DNA of 64,000 bases from Nocardioides sp. Soil805 (GTDB lineage Bacteria > Actinomycetota > Actinomycetes > Propionibacteriales > Nocardioidaceae), in the NCBI RefSeq assembly GCF_001429625.1, contig NZ_LMSU01000002.1, forward strand, positions 682,001 to 746,000. Reading direction: 5' to 3'. A program made the translations under genes and the position numbers. Shown piece after piece: positions 7,110 to 18,751 of this stretch. The notes under the pieces are model-generated. The model searched no databases, had not been told where the DNA came from, and worked only from the letters and a program-made list of their open reading frames with translations. The first letter of the stretch is position 1. Every line of letters begins with the position of its first letter.

Positions 7110-8387
7110 ACGAGTCCTCGATTCCGTTCCCTCGCCAACCCCAACTACCGCCTGTACGCCGCCGGCGGCGTCGTCTCCAACACCGGCACCTGGATGCAGC
7201 GGGTCGCCCAGGACTGGCTGGTCCTGCAGCTCACCGCCAACAGCGGCGCCGCCCTCGGCATCACGACGGGACTCCAGTTCCTGCCGTTCCTGCTCATCGC
7301 GCCCTTCGCCGGGCTGGTCGCCGACCGGATGCCCAAGCTGCGGCTCCTCCAGCTGACCAACTTGGGCATGGCGCTGCCGGCGGCCGTCCTCGGCCTGCTC
7401 GCGGTCACCGGGACCGCCGAGATCTGGCACGTCTACGTCCTGGCCTTCGTGCTCGGCACGGCGTCCGCCTTCGACGCACCCGCGCGCCAGTCCTTCGTCT
7501 CCGAGATCGTCGAGCCCGACGACCTCACCAACGCCGTGGGCCTCAACTCCGCGAGCTTCAACGCCGCCCGCCTGGTCGGCCCGGCCGCCGCCGGCATGAT
7601 GATCGCCGCCTTCGGCGGGGGAGTGGTCGCGACCGGCTGGGTGATCCTCATCAACGCCGTCTCGTACGTCGCCCCGGTCCTGGCCCTGCGCGGCATGGAC
7701 GCCAGCGCGCTCGACAGCCCGGTGCCGGGCAACCGCGGACCCGGCGCGATCCGCGAGGGCGTGGCCTACGTCCGGGCCCGTCCCGACCTGCTGCTCATCC
7801 TGGCCATCGTCTTCAGCGCGGGCACCTTCGGGCTCAACTTCCAGATGACCTCGGCGCTGATGGCCACCGAGGTGTTCGGCAAGGGCCCCACGGAGTACGG
7901 CCTGCTGGGCACCTTCCTCGCGGTCGGGTCGTTGACCGGCGCCCTGGTCGCCGCTGGTCGCACCCGGGTGCGGCACCGGCTGGTGATCGGCGCCGGGCTG
8001 GTGTTCGGCGCCGTGGTCACCATCGCCGGCCTGATGCCGTCGTACCTCACCTACGCCCTGGTCACCCCGCTCATCGGCCTCAGCGCGCTCACCCTCATCA
8101 CCAGCGCCAACGCCTACATGCAGCTCAACACCGAGCCGGGGATGCGAGGGCGGGTGATGGCGCTCTACATGATGATCTTCATGGGCGGAACGCCCGCGGG
8201 TGCGCCGGTGATCGGCTGGATCGGCGAGACCTTCGGCGCCCGGTGGACCCTGGTGCTGGGCGGCCTGCTCACCATCGCGGGCGTCGGCCTCGCGACCCTG
8301 GTCTTCGCGCGTGCGAAGGGCGTCTCCGTGATGCCCCACCGCACCCCCGTCCTGGCCGAGCCGGCGGCCGGCCCGGCGAGCGGCTGA
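7110..8387 (+). CDS. MFS exporter with apparent ACG start
   Basis: 425 residues if read from ACG at 7110. It belongs to the MFS_3 (EntS-like) branch: the first helix NYRLYAAGGVVSNTG precedes WMQRVAQDWLVLQL, and loop 2-3 carries GLVADRMPK. The expected start position is occupied by ACG, not ATG: AAGGAG at 7099-7104, 5 nt, then ACG AGT CCT. No ATG, GTG or TTG occurs in frame between the marR stop and the ATG at 7194, which would remove most of the first membrane helix. Either ACG is used, or the base at 7111 is a mutation or sequencing error. Paired with marR, it is probably an efflux pump. Confidence 0.85.
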   Translation, partial: TSPRFRSLANPNYRLYAAGGVVSNTGTWMQRVAQDWLVLQLTANSGAALGITTGLQFLPFLLIAPFAGLVADRMPKLRLLQLTNLGMALPAAVLGLLAVTGTAEIWHVYVLAFVLGTASAFDAPARQSFVSEIVEPDDLTNAVGLNSASFNAARLVGPAAAGMMIAAFGGGVVATGWVILINAVSYVAPVLALRGMDASALDSPVPGNRGPGAIREGVAYVRARPDLLLILAIVFSAGTFGLNFQMTSALMATEVFGKGPTEYGLLGTFLAVGSLTGALVAAGRTRVRHRLVIGAGLVFGAVVTIAGLMPSYLTYALVTPLIGLSALTLITSANAYMQLNTEPGMRGRVMALYMMIFMGGTPAGAPVIGWIGETFGARWTLVLGGLLTIAGVGLATLVFARAKGVSVMPHRTPVLAEPAAGPASG

Positions 8388-8415
8388 GGGGCCGGTCGGG
8401 GCCCGCTCCGGCGTT

Positions 8416-8444
8416 TTGACCGGCCTTGGGGCGGCCGGTAGATT
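8416..8444 (+). promoter_or_regulatory. str operon promoter
   Basis: TTGACC (8416-8421), 17-nt spacer, TAGATT (8439-8444). This is a near-consensus housekeeping sigma promoter about 180 nt upstream of rpsL. Confidence 0.75.
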
Positions 8445-8624
8445 GACTCCTCGTGTTTGGCCTGCGCTCAGGCCTGTCCAGAACCGGACGGGTCGGGCGC
8501 CCATCCACGACAGCGCACAGCACGTCGTGCGCCGGGCACCACCGCTCCTGAGCGGCAGTTCCCGACCATCACCGCCTCGGCAGGTCGCCGTTGCGAGAGA
8601 TACACCAAGAAAGGGAACCACTCG
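8445..8624 (+). other. Long 5' leader of the str operon
   Basis: About 175 untranslated nt between the promoter and the rpsL GTG. It begins with a hairpin GGCCTG-CGCT-CAGGCC at 8459-8474, at or near the expected 5' end. No reading frame with an SD is evident. A regulatory role (growth control or S7 feedback) is inference only. Confidence 0.5.
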
Positions 8625-8996
8625 GTGCCCACCATCAATCAGCTGGTCCGCAAGGGCCGCCAGGACAAGGTGTCCAAGTCCAAGACGCCTGCCCTGAAGG
8701 GATCCCCGCAGCGCCGCGGCGTCTGCACCCGGGTCTACACGACCACCCCCAAGAAGCCGAACTCCGCCCTGCGCAAGGTCGCCCGCGTGCGCCTGTCCAG
8801 CGGCGTCGAGGTCACGGCGTACATCCCGGGCGTCGGCCACAACCTGCAGGAGCACTCGATCGTGCTCGTGCGCGGCGGCCGTGTGAAGGACCTTCCCGGT
8901 GTCCGCTACAAGATCATCCGCGGCACGCTCGACACCCAGGGTGTCAAGAACCGCAAGCAGGCCCGCAGCCGCTACGGCGCGAAGAAGGAGAAGTAA
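8625..8996 (+). CDS. rpsL: 30S ribosomal protein S12
   Basis: 123 residues with the invariant S12 core: [11 protein letters not shown] at the N terminus, [15 protein letters not shown] around Lys43 and [13 protein letters not shown] around Lys88, both wild type at the positions where streptomycin-resistance changes arise. S12 forms part of the decoding centre. The GTG at 8625 follows AAAGGGAAC. The TAA overlaps the rpsG ATG (TAATG), so S12 and S7 are coupled. Confidence 0.98.
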   Translation: MPTINQLVRKGRQDKVSKSKTPALKGSPQRRGVCTRVYTTTPKKPNSALRKVARVRLSSGVEVTAYIPGVGHNLQEHSIVLVRGGRVKDLPGVRYKIIRGTLDTQGVKNRKQARSRYGAKKEK

Positions 8997-9466
8997 TGCC
9001 TCGCAAGGGTCCCGCTCCCAAGCGCCCTCTCGTCGTCGACCCGGTCTACGGCTCGCAGATCGTCACGCAGCTGGTCAGCAAGGTCCTCCAGGACGGCAAG
9101 AAGCAGGTCGCGCAGCGCATCGTCTACACGGCCCTCGAGGGCTGCCGTGAGAAGACCGGCACCGACCCCGTCGTCACGCTCAAGCGCGCGCTCGACAACG
9201 TCAAGCCGGCCATCGAGGTCAAGTCCCGCCGTGTCGGTGGCGCGACCTACCAGGTCCCGATCGAGGTCAAGCCCAACCGCAGCACGACGCTGGCGCTGCG
9301 CTGGCTCGTCGGCTACGCCGCCGACCGTCGCGAGAAGACCATGTCCGAGCGACTGATGAACGAGATCCTCGACGCGTCCAACGGCCTCGGTGCCGCTGTG
9401 AAGAAGCGTGAGGACACCCACAAGATGGCCGAGTCCAACAAGGCCTTCGCCCACTACCGCTGGTGA
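8996..9466 (+). CDS. rpsG: 30S ribosomal protein S7
   Basis: 156 residues, the usual length. [10 protein letters not shown] start, the [12 protein letters not shown] beta-hairpin and the [21 protein letters not shown] tail segment (cores KKREDTHKM and AFAHYRW) identify S7, which nucleates the head of the 30S subunit by binding 16S rRNA. Its start overlaps the S12 stop. In E. coli S7 represses its own operon; nothing here shows whether that holds. Confidence 0.98.
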   Translation: MPRKGPAPKRPLVVDPVYGSQIVTQLVSKVLQDGKKQVAQRIVYTALEGCREKTGTDPVVTLKRALDNVKPAIEVKSRRVGGATYQVPIEVKPNRSTTLALRWLVGYAADRREKTMSERLMNEILDASNGLGAAVKKREDTHKMAESNKAFAHYRW

Positions 9467-9546
9467 CGCCGGTGGGGCTCGTCGCCACCGCGACGGGCCC
9501 CGCCGCACACCGCCCCACCTACTTTCCGAGGGACTGAGACCCAACA

Positions 9547-11661
<2,115 letters not shown>

Positions 11662-11736
11662 TCGCCCGGGCCCCCGGCCCTGCACCACCCGTTCCACACC
11701 CACGTTTCAGTACCAACCCAACCAGGAGGAGCCCCA

Positions 11737-12930
<1,194 letters not shown>

Positions 12931-12951
12931 TCTGATTCCCAGCGCTTCACC

Positions 12952-12987
12952 AGCGAGGCCCCACTCCTGCGGGAGTGGGGCCTCGCT
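12952..12987 (+). terminator. str operon terminator
   Basis: Perfect 16-bp stem (12952-12967 with 12972-12987) closed by TGCG, 21 nt after the tuf stop. No U-run follows. Confidence 0.9.
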
Positions 12988-13050
12988 GCGTCTGCGGGGT
13001 CCGGTCACCCGGGTCGCTGGCGGCGCCGGCGGGGCTGGGATGATGGGGGC

Positions 13051-13788
13051 GTGTCCGAGTCGCCCCAGGAGCCCGTGCGCCCCGCCCGTCCCCACCACAA
13101 GCTCACCGACGAGGGTCGGCGCATGCGCGAGGTGCTCACCTACTCGCGGCGCGGCAGCCGCTTCACCCCGCGTCAGGCCGAGGGGTGGGCGGCCCACCAG
13201 GCCGACTGGGTGATCCCGGACGAGGCCGTCGACCGACCCGACTTCGACCTGCTGTCGTGGTGGCCGGACCGCGACGCCCCGCTCGTGGTGGAGATCGGCT
13301 CGGGGATCGGGGAGGCCACCGCCGTGCTGGCCGCCGCCCGCCCGCACGTCAACGTCCTCGCCTTCGAGGTGTGGCGTCCCGGCATCGCCGACAGCCTGTG
13401 GCGGGTGGCCGAGGCGGGCGCCGACAACGTGCGCTTCTGCGGCGTCGACGCGGTGTGGTCGCTCGAGCACCTGCTCGGCCCCGCGAGCATCAGCGAGCTG
13501 TGGACGTTCTTCCCCGACCCGTGGCACAAGACCAAGCACCACAAGCGCCGCCTCGTGAGCCCGGCGCACGCGGCCCTGGTCGCCAGCCGGCTCGCGCCGG
13601 GCGCGCGCTGGCGGCTGGCCACCGACTGGGCCGAGTACGCGCAGCAGATGGTCGAGGTCCTCGACGCCGAGCCGCTGCTGTCGGGAGGGCGCGTCGAGCG
13701 CTGGGCCGAGCGGCCGCTGACCCGCTTCGAGCGCAAGGGCCTCGACAAGCACCGCGACATCACCGACCTCACCTACACCCGCACCTGA
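13051..13788 (+). CDS. trmB: tRNA (guanine-N7-)-methyltransferase
   Basis: 245 residues. The TrmB SAM motif VVEIGSGIGEAT, the FEVWRPGI segment, and the diagnostic FFPDPWHKTKHHKRRL catalytic region are all present. It makes m7G46 in the tRNA variable loop. A ~60-residue basic N-terminal arm (KLTDEGRRMREVLTYSRRG) is usual in actinobacteria. The GTG at 13051 is preceded by GATGAT with 6-nt spacing, possibly a leaderless start; there is no SD. Confidence 0.95.
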   Translation: MSESPQEPVRPARPHHKLTDEGRRMREVLTYSRRGSRFTPRQAEGWAAHQADWVIPDEAVDRPDFDLLSWWPDRDAPLVVEIGSGIGEATAVLAAARPHVNVLAFEVWRPGIADSLWRVAEAGADNVRFCGVDAVWSLEHLLGPASISELWTFFPDPWHKTKHHKRRLVSPAHAALVASRLAPGARWRLATDWAEYAQQMVEVLDAEPLLSGGRVERWAERPLTRFERKGLDKHRDITDLTYTRT

Positions 13789-13848
13789 GTCGGCGCGAGA
13801 GCGACGGTCCTCGGCCGGACATCGAGGGTGCCCCCGCCCCTCCCGGCC

Positions 13849-13854
13849 TAGGGT
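13849..13854 (+). promoter_or_regulatory. Leaderless -10 (TAGGGT) for MFS gene
   Basis: TAGGGT, 6 nt (tcagcg), then GTG at 13861. No SD is present. Confidence 0.55.
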
Positions 13855-13860
13855 TCAGCG

Positions 13861-15165
13861 GTGACCACCACCGCCACCCGGACCGAGCCGCGGATCCACC
13901 GGGCCTGGTGGGTCGCCGCCATCACCATGGCCGCGCTGGTCGCGGCGGCCGGCTTCCGGTCCTCGACCGGCGCCCTGCTGGTGCCCCTCGAGGAGGAGTT
14001 CGGCTGGTCGCGGGCGACGACGAGCGGGGCGGTGAGCCTCAACCTCATCGTCTACGGGCTGACCGCGCCCTTCGCCGCGGCGCTGATGGAGCGCTTCGGC
14101 GTACGCCGCGTGGTCGCCGCCGCCCTCACCCTGGTGGCGCTCGGCTCCGGGCTGACCCTGGTCATGACCAGCCCGTGGCAGCTGTGGCTGCTGTGGGGCT
14201 TCGCGGTCGGGACCGGCGCCGGCGCGCTGGCCCTGGTCTTCGGCGCGATCGTCGCCAACCGCTGGTTCGTGCGCCACCGCGGCCTGGTCATCGGGGTCTT
14301 CTCGGCGGCAAGCTCGACGGGACAGCTGGTCTTCCTGCCCGCGATCGCGCGGCTCGCGGAGGGTCCCGGCTGGCGCTGGGCCGCGGGCCTGGTCACCGTC
14401 TTCGCGCTGGCCCTGGTGCCGCTGGTGCTGTGGCTGCTCCGGGACCGTCCCTCCGACGTCGGCACCACGGCGTACGGGGCTGCTCCCGTCAGCGGGGTGG
14501 AGCCCGCCCCGGTGCCGCGGCGTGACCCCGACGTGGGAGCCGCCACCGTGGCGGTGCGCACCCTGCGCGAGGCCTCCTCGAGCCGCACCTTCTGGATCCT
14601 CTTCGGCACGTTCTGGATCTGCGGGTGGTCCACGAACGGCCTGATCGGCACCCACTTCATCCCGGCCGCGCACGACCACGGCATGCCGGCCACGACCAGC
14701 GCTTCCCTATTGGCTCTGATCGGCATCTTCGACATCGCCGGAACGATCGGCAGCGGGTGGCTGACCGACCGCGTCGACTCGCGCTACCTGCTGTGCGGCT
14801 ACTACTTCTTCCGCGGTCTCTCCCTGCTCGCCGTGCCGTGGCTGCTGGGGCCGCACGTCGAGCCCAGCCTGTTCGTCTTCATCCTTTTCTACGGCCTCGA
14901 CTGGGTGGCCACCGTCCCTCCGACCGTCGCGCTGTGCCGCCAGCACTTCGGCGCCGAGCGGGCGGCGGTCGTCTTCGGCTGGGTCTTCGCCGCGCACATG
15001 GTCGGAGCCGGGGTCGCGGCCAGCTTCGCGGGCTGGGTCCGCGAGTGGCGGGGTGACTACTTCGGGGCCTGGCTGACGGCGGGGGTGCTGTGCGTCCTCG
15101 CGGCCGCGGCGTGCCTGGTGGTCCCGCGGGTGCCCGTCGGCGCCGCCGAGCCCTCAGCGCGGTGA
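13861..15165 (+). CDS. MFS permease, monocarboxylate-porter-like
   Basis: 434 residues, 12 predicted helices in two halves. RSSTGALLVPLEEEFGWSRA after helix 1 and the ERFGVRR loop 2-3 motif resemble the OxlT/MCT-like MFS branch that carries carboxylates. The second half starts around residue 240 after a ~35-residue cytosolic loop. The substrate is unknown. The gene is expressed from a leaderless-type promoter and its last 12 bp overlap tail-to-tail with the convergent small membrane protein gene. Confidence 0.85.
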   Translation: MTTTATRTEPRIHRAWWVAAITMAALVAAAGFRSSTGALLVPLEEEFGWSRATTSGAVSLNLIVYGLTAPFAAALMERFGVRRVVAAALTLVALGSGLTLVMTSPWQLWLLWGFAVGTGAGALALVFGAIVANRWFVRHRGLVIGVFSAASSTGQLVFLPAIARLAEGPGWRWAAGLVTVFALALVPLVLWLLRDRPSDVGTTAYGAAPVSGVEPAPVPRRDPDVGAATVAVRTLREASSSRTFWILFGTFWICGWSTNGLIGTHFIPAAHDHGMPATTSASLLALIGIFDIAGTIGSGWLTDRVDSRYLLCGYYFFRGLSLLAVPWLLGPHVEPSLFVFILFYGLDWVATVPPTVALCRQHFGAERAAVVFGWVFAAHMVGAGVAASFAGWVREWRGDYFGAWLTAGVLCVLAAAACLVVPRVPVGAAEPSAR

Positions 15166-15582
15166 GCTGACCGGCACGCCGGCCTGCTCGAGGGACCACT
15201 CGGTGCGCATCCGCTCCGCCTCCCGCTCGGGGCCGGGAGGAACGGCGCTCAGCCGGTCGGGCAGCGCCAGCGTCCGACAGGCCTCGGCGAGCACGTCGTC
15301 GTACGCCGCGAGCGTGGCGTCGCGCCGGACCTTGCTGGCGCCCGGCACCGGGGCGAGCACCTCGGCGCGGATGCGGTGCAGGTCGGCGACGACGCGCTCG
15401 AGGGGGCGGTTGGTGGGCTGGGGCGCCCGGTGTCGGGTGCGGTGGCGCTGCACGAGACGGCCCAGGGAGGCGGCGTGCAGCGCTCCTCCCACCACGAGGC
15501 CGAGCATCGCCGTGCACGCGACGACGGCCGCCAGGCCGATCACCATGGTCCTCACGGTACGCCGGGGCCCGGCACGTGTCAC
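15154..15582 (-). CDS. Small single-pass membrane protein, unknown
   Basis: 142 residues. One hydrophobic helix (about residues 13-36) follows a basic start, then a basic-to-acidic soluble region with a predicted amphipathic section. I do not recognise a family. The GTG at 15582 overlaps the stop of the upstream RDD gene (GTGA), arguing for coupling and for this start; an ATG at 15546 is the alternative and would begin directly at the helix. Its position suggests a role with the RDD/SpoIIM/MoxR envelope cluster. Confidence 0.65.
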   Translation of the reverse strand: MTRAGPRRTVRTMVIGLAAVVACTAMLGLVVGGALHAASLGRLVQRHRTRHRAPQPTNRPLERVVADLHRIRAEVLAPVPGASKVRRDATLAAYDDVLAEACRTLALPDRLSAVPPGPEREAERMRTEWSLEQAGVPVSSPR

Positions 15583-16388
15583 CGGCGTGGGGTGAGCCGC
15601 TCCCGCAGTGCCGCGTCGCGTCGCAGCCGAGCGAGGTCGCGCTCGCGGCGCGAGGAGATGACGGCGGCGAGGTAGTCGTGGGGCGGAGTGCCCGGAGGAG
15701 GGGGTGGGGCGACGTAGGTCGCCACCTGCTCCGCGAGGCGCAGCCCGAGCTCGTCACGGTGCCCGGGGTCGAGGGTGGCCTGGCGCCCGAGGTACTGGCG
15801 CACGGCGAGGGCCAGCCCCGTCGGCAGGGCTGCCATGTCGGCGGTGCGCGCCCACGCCGTCAGTCCCGGCGGCATGGTGGCCGGCGCGGGGAGCTGCAGG
15901 CGGACCCGGCTGCGGACGACGTAGGTGCCGGCGGCGTAGTCACCCAGCCGCTTGCCCTTGGCCGAGAGCATCGCGGCGAAGAAGGCGGGCGCCCCGGCGA
16001 ACGCGTAGATCTCCACGAACCCGATGAGGGACCGCACGAACGCGTGCTGGGCGCTGATCGGGCCGGCGTCGTCACGGACCGTGCGCAGCCCCATCGCCAG
16101 CTTGCCGAGCGAGCGACCACCCGTGAGCGTCTCCACCGTCGTCGGCAGCACCAGGAAGACCGCGATGAGGGTGCCGATGACGGCCACGTGGGCCAGCGCC
16201 GCGTCGGACCGTCCGGTGGCGGTGCCGAGCACGAAGGCGGTGGCCACCAGGACGAGGACCGTCAGGAGCACGTCGACGAGGCCGGACGCCATCCTGGCGC
16301 CGAGGCTCGCCGGGGGGAGGTCGAGCGCGACCGCCTCGCCGGTGACGTGGTCGTCGGCGGTGACACTGGCGAAGGTCGGATCGGACAT
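15579..16388 (-). CDS. RDD-family membrane protein
   Basis: 269 residues. The RDD domain spans about residues 20-145: LGARMASGLVDVLL first helix with Arg and Asp, GGRSLGKLAMGLRTVRDD, and RLGDYAAGTYVV. A soluble C-terminal part rich in Arg/Glu follows. RDD proteins are membrane proteins of largely unknown function, some linked to ion transport. The ATG at 16388 lies 7 nt after TATGCT on the same strand; the ATG at 16400 overlaps that hexamer and was rejected. It is divergent from the SpoIIM-like gene with a 23-bp gap, and coupled to the next small gene. Confidence 0.85.
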   Translation of the reverse strand: MSDPTFASVTADDHVTGEAVALDLPPASLGARMASGLVDVLLTVLVLVATAFVLGTATGRSDAALAHVAVIGTLIAVFLVLPTTVETLTGGRSLGKLAMGLRTVRDDAGPISAQHAFVRSLIGFVEIYAFAGAPAFFAAMLSAKGKRLGDYAAGTYVVRSRVRLQLPAPATMPPGLTAWARTADMAALPTGLALAVRQYLGRQATLDPGHRDELGLRLAEQVATYVAPPPPPGTPPHDYLAAVISSRRERDLARLRRDAALRERLTPRR

Positions 16389-16395
16389 CGCGGCC

Positions 16396-16405
16396 AGCAT
16401 AGGGT
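16396..16405. promoter_or_regulatory. Overlapping divergent leaderless -10 elements
   Basis: On the minus strand TATGCT (16401-16396) is 7 nt before the RDD ATG; on the plus strand TAGGGT (16400-16405) is 6 nt before the SpoIIM GTG at 16412. The two hexamers share T16400-A16401, so RNA polymerase should be unable to open both at once (inference). Confidence 0.6.
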
Positions 16406-16411
16406 GGCGCC

Positions 16412-17407
16412 GTGGACCTCGACGCCTACGTGCTGACGCACTCGGCCGACTGGCGGCGGCTGGACGAGCTCGCCGGGCGACGCCGACTCAGCGGCGCGGA
16501 GAGCGACGAGCTCGTCGAGCTCTACCAGCGGGTCGCGACCCACCTGTCGGTCGTGCGCACCTCGGCCCCCGACGCCGGGCTCATCGCCCACCTGTCCTCG
16601 GTGCTGGCCCGGGCCCGCCACCGCACCGTCGGCACCCGGGCCACCACGTGGCGCGGCGTCCGTGACTTCTTCGTCCTGCGCTTCCCGGCCGCGCTGTACC
16701 GGTTGCGCTGGTGGTGGCTGGGCACGCTCGCCGCCAACGTCGCGGTGGCGGGCGTGATGATGTGGTGGCTGCTCGGCAACCCCGCGGTCGAGCAGTCCCT
16801 GCTCACCCCGGCCGAGGTGGACCAGCTGGTGCGCAACGACTTCGAGGGCTACTACAGCGAGTACGCCGCCTCGCACTTCGCCGCCCAGGTGTGGATCAAC
16901 AACGCGTGGGTGTCCGCGCTGTGCATCGCGCTCGGGATCCTCGGGCTCCCGGTCGTCTGGCTGCTCCTCCAGAACGTCGCCAACCTGGCCATCATCGGCT
17001 CGATCATGACCCGCCACGACCATGCCGGCCACTTCTGGGGGCTGATCCTGCCCCACGGGCTGCTCGAGCTCACCGCCGTCTTCGTGGCCGGCGGGGTGGG
17101 GCTGCGCCTCTTCTGGTCGTGGATCGAGCCCGGGCGGCTGACCCGCGCGCAGTCCCTGGCCCGGGAGGGTCGCACCGCCGGGACGATCGCCCTCGGTCTC
17201 GTCGCCGTCCTCGCCCTGAGCGGGGTCATCGAGGCGTTCGTGACGCCGTCGCCGCTGCCGACGGCGGCGCGGGTGGCCATCGGCGTGCTCGCCGAGCTGG
17301 CCTTCGTGGCCTACGTGTTCGTGCTGGGCCGCAACGCCGCGCTCCGCGGCCACACGGGGGACGTCGACGCCGCACTGCTCGAGGACCGGGTCGCGACGCG
17401 CGCCTGA
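16412..17407 (+). CDS. Stage II sporulation protein M-like membrane protein
   Basis: 331 residues with a soluble ~95-residue helical N terminus followed by six to seven hydrophobic segments. SpoIIM-family features: the FFVLRFPAALYRLRWW entry to helix 1, FAAQVWINNAWVSALCIALGILG, and the HGLLELTAVFVAGG segment. In non-sporulating actinobacteria these genes sit beside RDD, DUF58 and MoxR genes, as here, and their role is unknown. GTG at 16412 has a leaderless -10 and no SD. The stop is 15 bp from the convergent DUF58 stop. Confidence 0.9.
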   Translation: MDLDAYVLTHSADWRRLDELAGRRRLSGAESDELVELYQRVATHLSVVRTSAPDAGLIAHLSSVLARARHRTVGTRATTWRGVRDFFVLRFPAALYRLRWWWLGTLAANVAVAGVMMWWLLGNPAVEQSLLTPAEVDQLVRNDFEGYYSEYAASHFAAQVWINNAWVSALCIALGILGLPVVWLLLQNVANLAIIGSIMTRHDHAGHFWGLILPHGLLELTAVFVAGGVGLRLFWSWIEPGRLTRAQSLAREGRTAGTIALGLVAVLALSGVIEAFVTPSPLPTAARVAIGVLAELAFVAYVFVLGRNAALRGHTGDVDAALLEDRVATRA

Positions 17408-17422
17408 GGGGCGAGCCCCGGC

Positions 17423-18715
17423 TCAGAGCAGGCCGCGGGCCTTGAGGTCGAGGTAGTGGTCGGCCAGGGCCGGGGGCAGGCGCTCGGCGTCGGCGTCGAG
17501 CACGTCGACCCCGAGGGTGCGCAGCATCCGCGCGGTGCGCTCGCGCTCGTCGAGGACCCGGGACGCCGCCGCCGCGGCGTACACCTCGTCGAGGGAGCTG
17601 CGTGCCCCGACGAGGTCCGCGAGCGCCGGGTCCTTGACCGACGCGACGACCACCCGGTGGCGCCGCACGAGCGTGGGAAGCACGGGCAGCAGGCCCTCCT
17701 GCACCGACGCCGGCTCGAGGGGGGTCAGGAGCACCACCAGGGCGCGCTGACGGCCGAGCCGGGTGACCTCGCCGGCCAGGCCCGACCAGTCGGCCTCGGC
17801 GATGACCGGCTCGAGGTCGGCCATCGCCTCCTGCAGGCGCGCGGCCACGTCGCGGGCGCCGGCGGCGCGGAAACGCGCCCGCACGGTGCGGTCGCCGGCG
17901 ACCACGTCGACCCGGTCGCCCGCCCGGGCCGCCAGCGCGGCGAGCAGGAGCGCGGCGTCCATCGCGGAGTCGAGGCGCGGGACGTCCCCGACGCGGGCCG
18001 CCGACACCCGGGACGTGTCGAGGACCAGCACCACCCGGCGGTCCCGCTCGGGCTGCCAGGTGCGCACGACGACCGAGCGGCTCCGGGCGCTCGCCCGCCA
18101 GTCGATCGAGCGGACGTCGTCGCCGCGGACGTACTCGCGCAGCGAGTCGAACTCGGTGCCCTGGCCGCGGACCCGCACGGCGGCACGCCCGTCGAGCTCG
18201 CGCAGGCGCGCCAGCCGCGAGGGCAGGTGCTTGCGTGAGTCGAAGGCCGGCAGGGACCGGACGGTCCCGGGGACGTCCAGGGTGGCCTGGCGACAGGCCA
18301 GCCCGAGCGGTCCCGGCAGCCGCACGGTCACGCCGACGGCGCGCAGGTCGCCCCGCCGCCCGGGCAGCAGGGGAGTGGTGAGCACCGCGCGGGAGCCGGG
18401 TCGCAGCAGCAGGCGGTGCCGGTCGCCGGTCGCGCCGGCGCTGGGCTGCCAGGCGTCGCGGACCACCCCCCGGACGGTACGGCGCCCGGTCGCGGTGATC
18501 GTGAGGCGCGAGGTCGCGGGGGTCCCCATCCGGACGGTGCCCGGGGGGCGACGGCTGATCGCGAGTGCGGCGGGCCGCGGCGCGACCATCCAGTCGAGCG
18601 TCGTGAGCGCGGCGACGAGCAGCAGCCACATCCACACGGTGCCCATGACCGGACGCAGCACGACGGGCAGCACGCCGGCGAGCAGCAGGAGGGGGACGCG
18701 CGAGGTGATCGTCAT
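17423..18715 (-). CDS. DUF58 (vWA-like) protein of the SpoIIM/RDD cluster
   Basis: 430 residues. Two N-terminal hydrophobic helices (about 7-45), a beta-rich middle, and the DUF58 signature REYVRGDDVRSIDWRASARS (core YVRGDDVRSIDW) followed by a vWA-like fold with a VLVLDTSR MIDAS-like strand. DUF58 proteins are the usual partners of MoxR ATPases. The gene lies 36 bp downstream of moxR on the same strand. No SD precedes the ATG at 18715; on the opposite strand there is an SD-like run, which is irrelevant to this gene. Confidence 0.9.
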   Translation of the reverse strand: MTITSRVPLLLLAGVLPVVLRPVMGTVWMWLLLVAALTTLDWMVAPRPAALAISRRPPGTVRMGTPATSRLTITATGRRTVRGVVRDAWQPSAGATGDRHRLLLRPGSRAVLTTPLLPGRRGDLRAVGVTVRLPGPLGLACRQATLDVPGTVRSLPAFDSRKHLPSRLARLRELDGRAAVRVRGQGTEFDSLREYVRGDDVRSIDWRASARSRSVVVRTWQPERDRRVVLVLDTSRVSAARVGDVPRLDSAMDAALLLAALAARAGDRVDVVAGDRTVRARFRAAGARDVAARLQEAMADLEPVIAEADWSGLAGEVTRLGRQRALVVLLTPLEPASVQEGLLPVLPTLVRRHRVVVASVKDPALADLVGARSSLDEVYAAAAASRVLDERERTARMLRTLGVDVLDADAERLPPALADHYLDLKARGLL

Positions 18716-18751
18716 CAGGAGGTCAGCGCCGGGCCGTGATCGGGAGGGGGC

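Noticed and set aside
12952..12987. Calling hairpins intrinsic terminators with U-runs
   Set aside because: The strong hairpins after tuf, the NCS2 gene, rplO and rplQ lack U-runs. I call them terminators by stem strength and position only.
16398..16400. ATG at 16400 as start of the RDD gene
   Set aside because: It overlaps the TATGCT hexamer; the ATG at 16388 has the 7-nt leaderless spacing.
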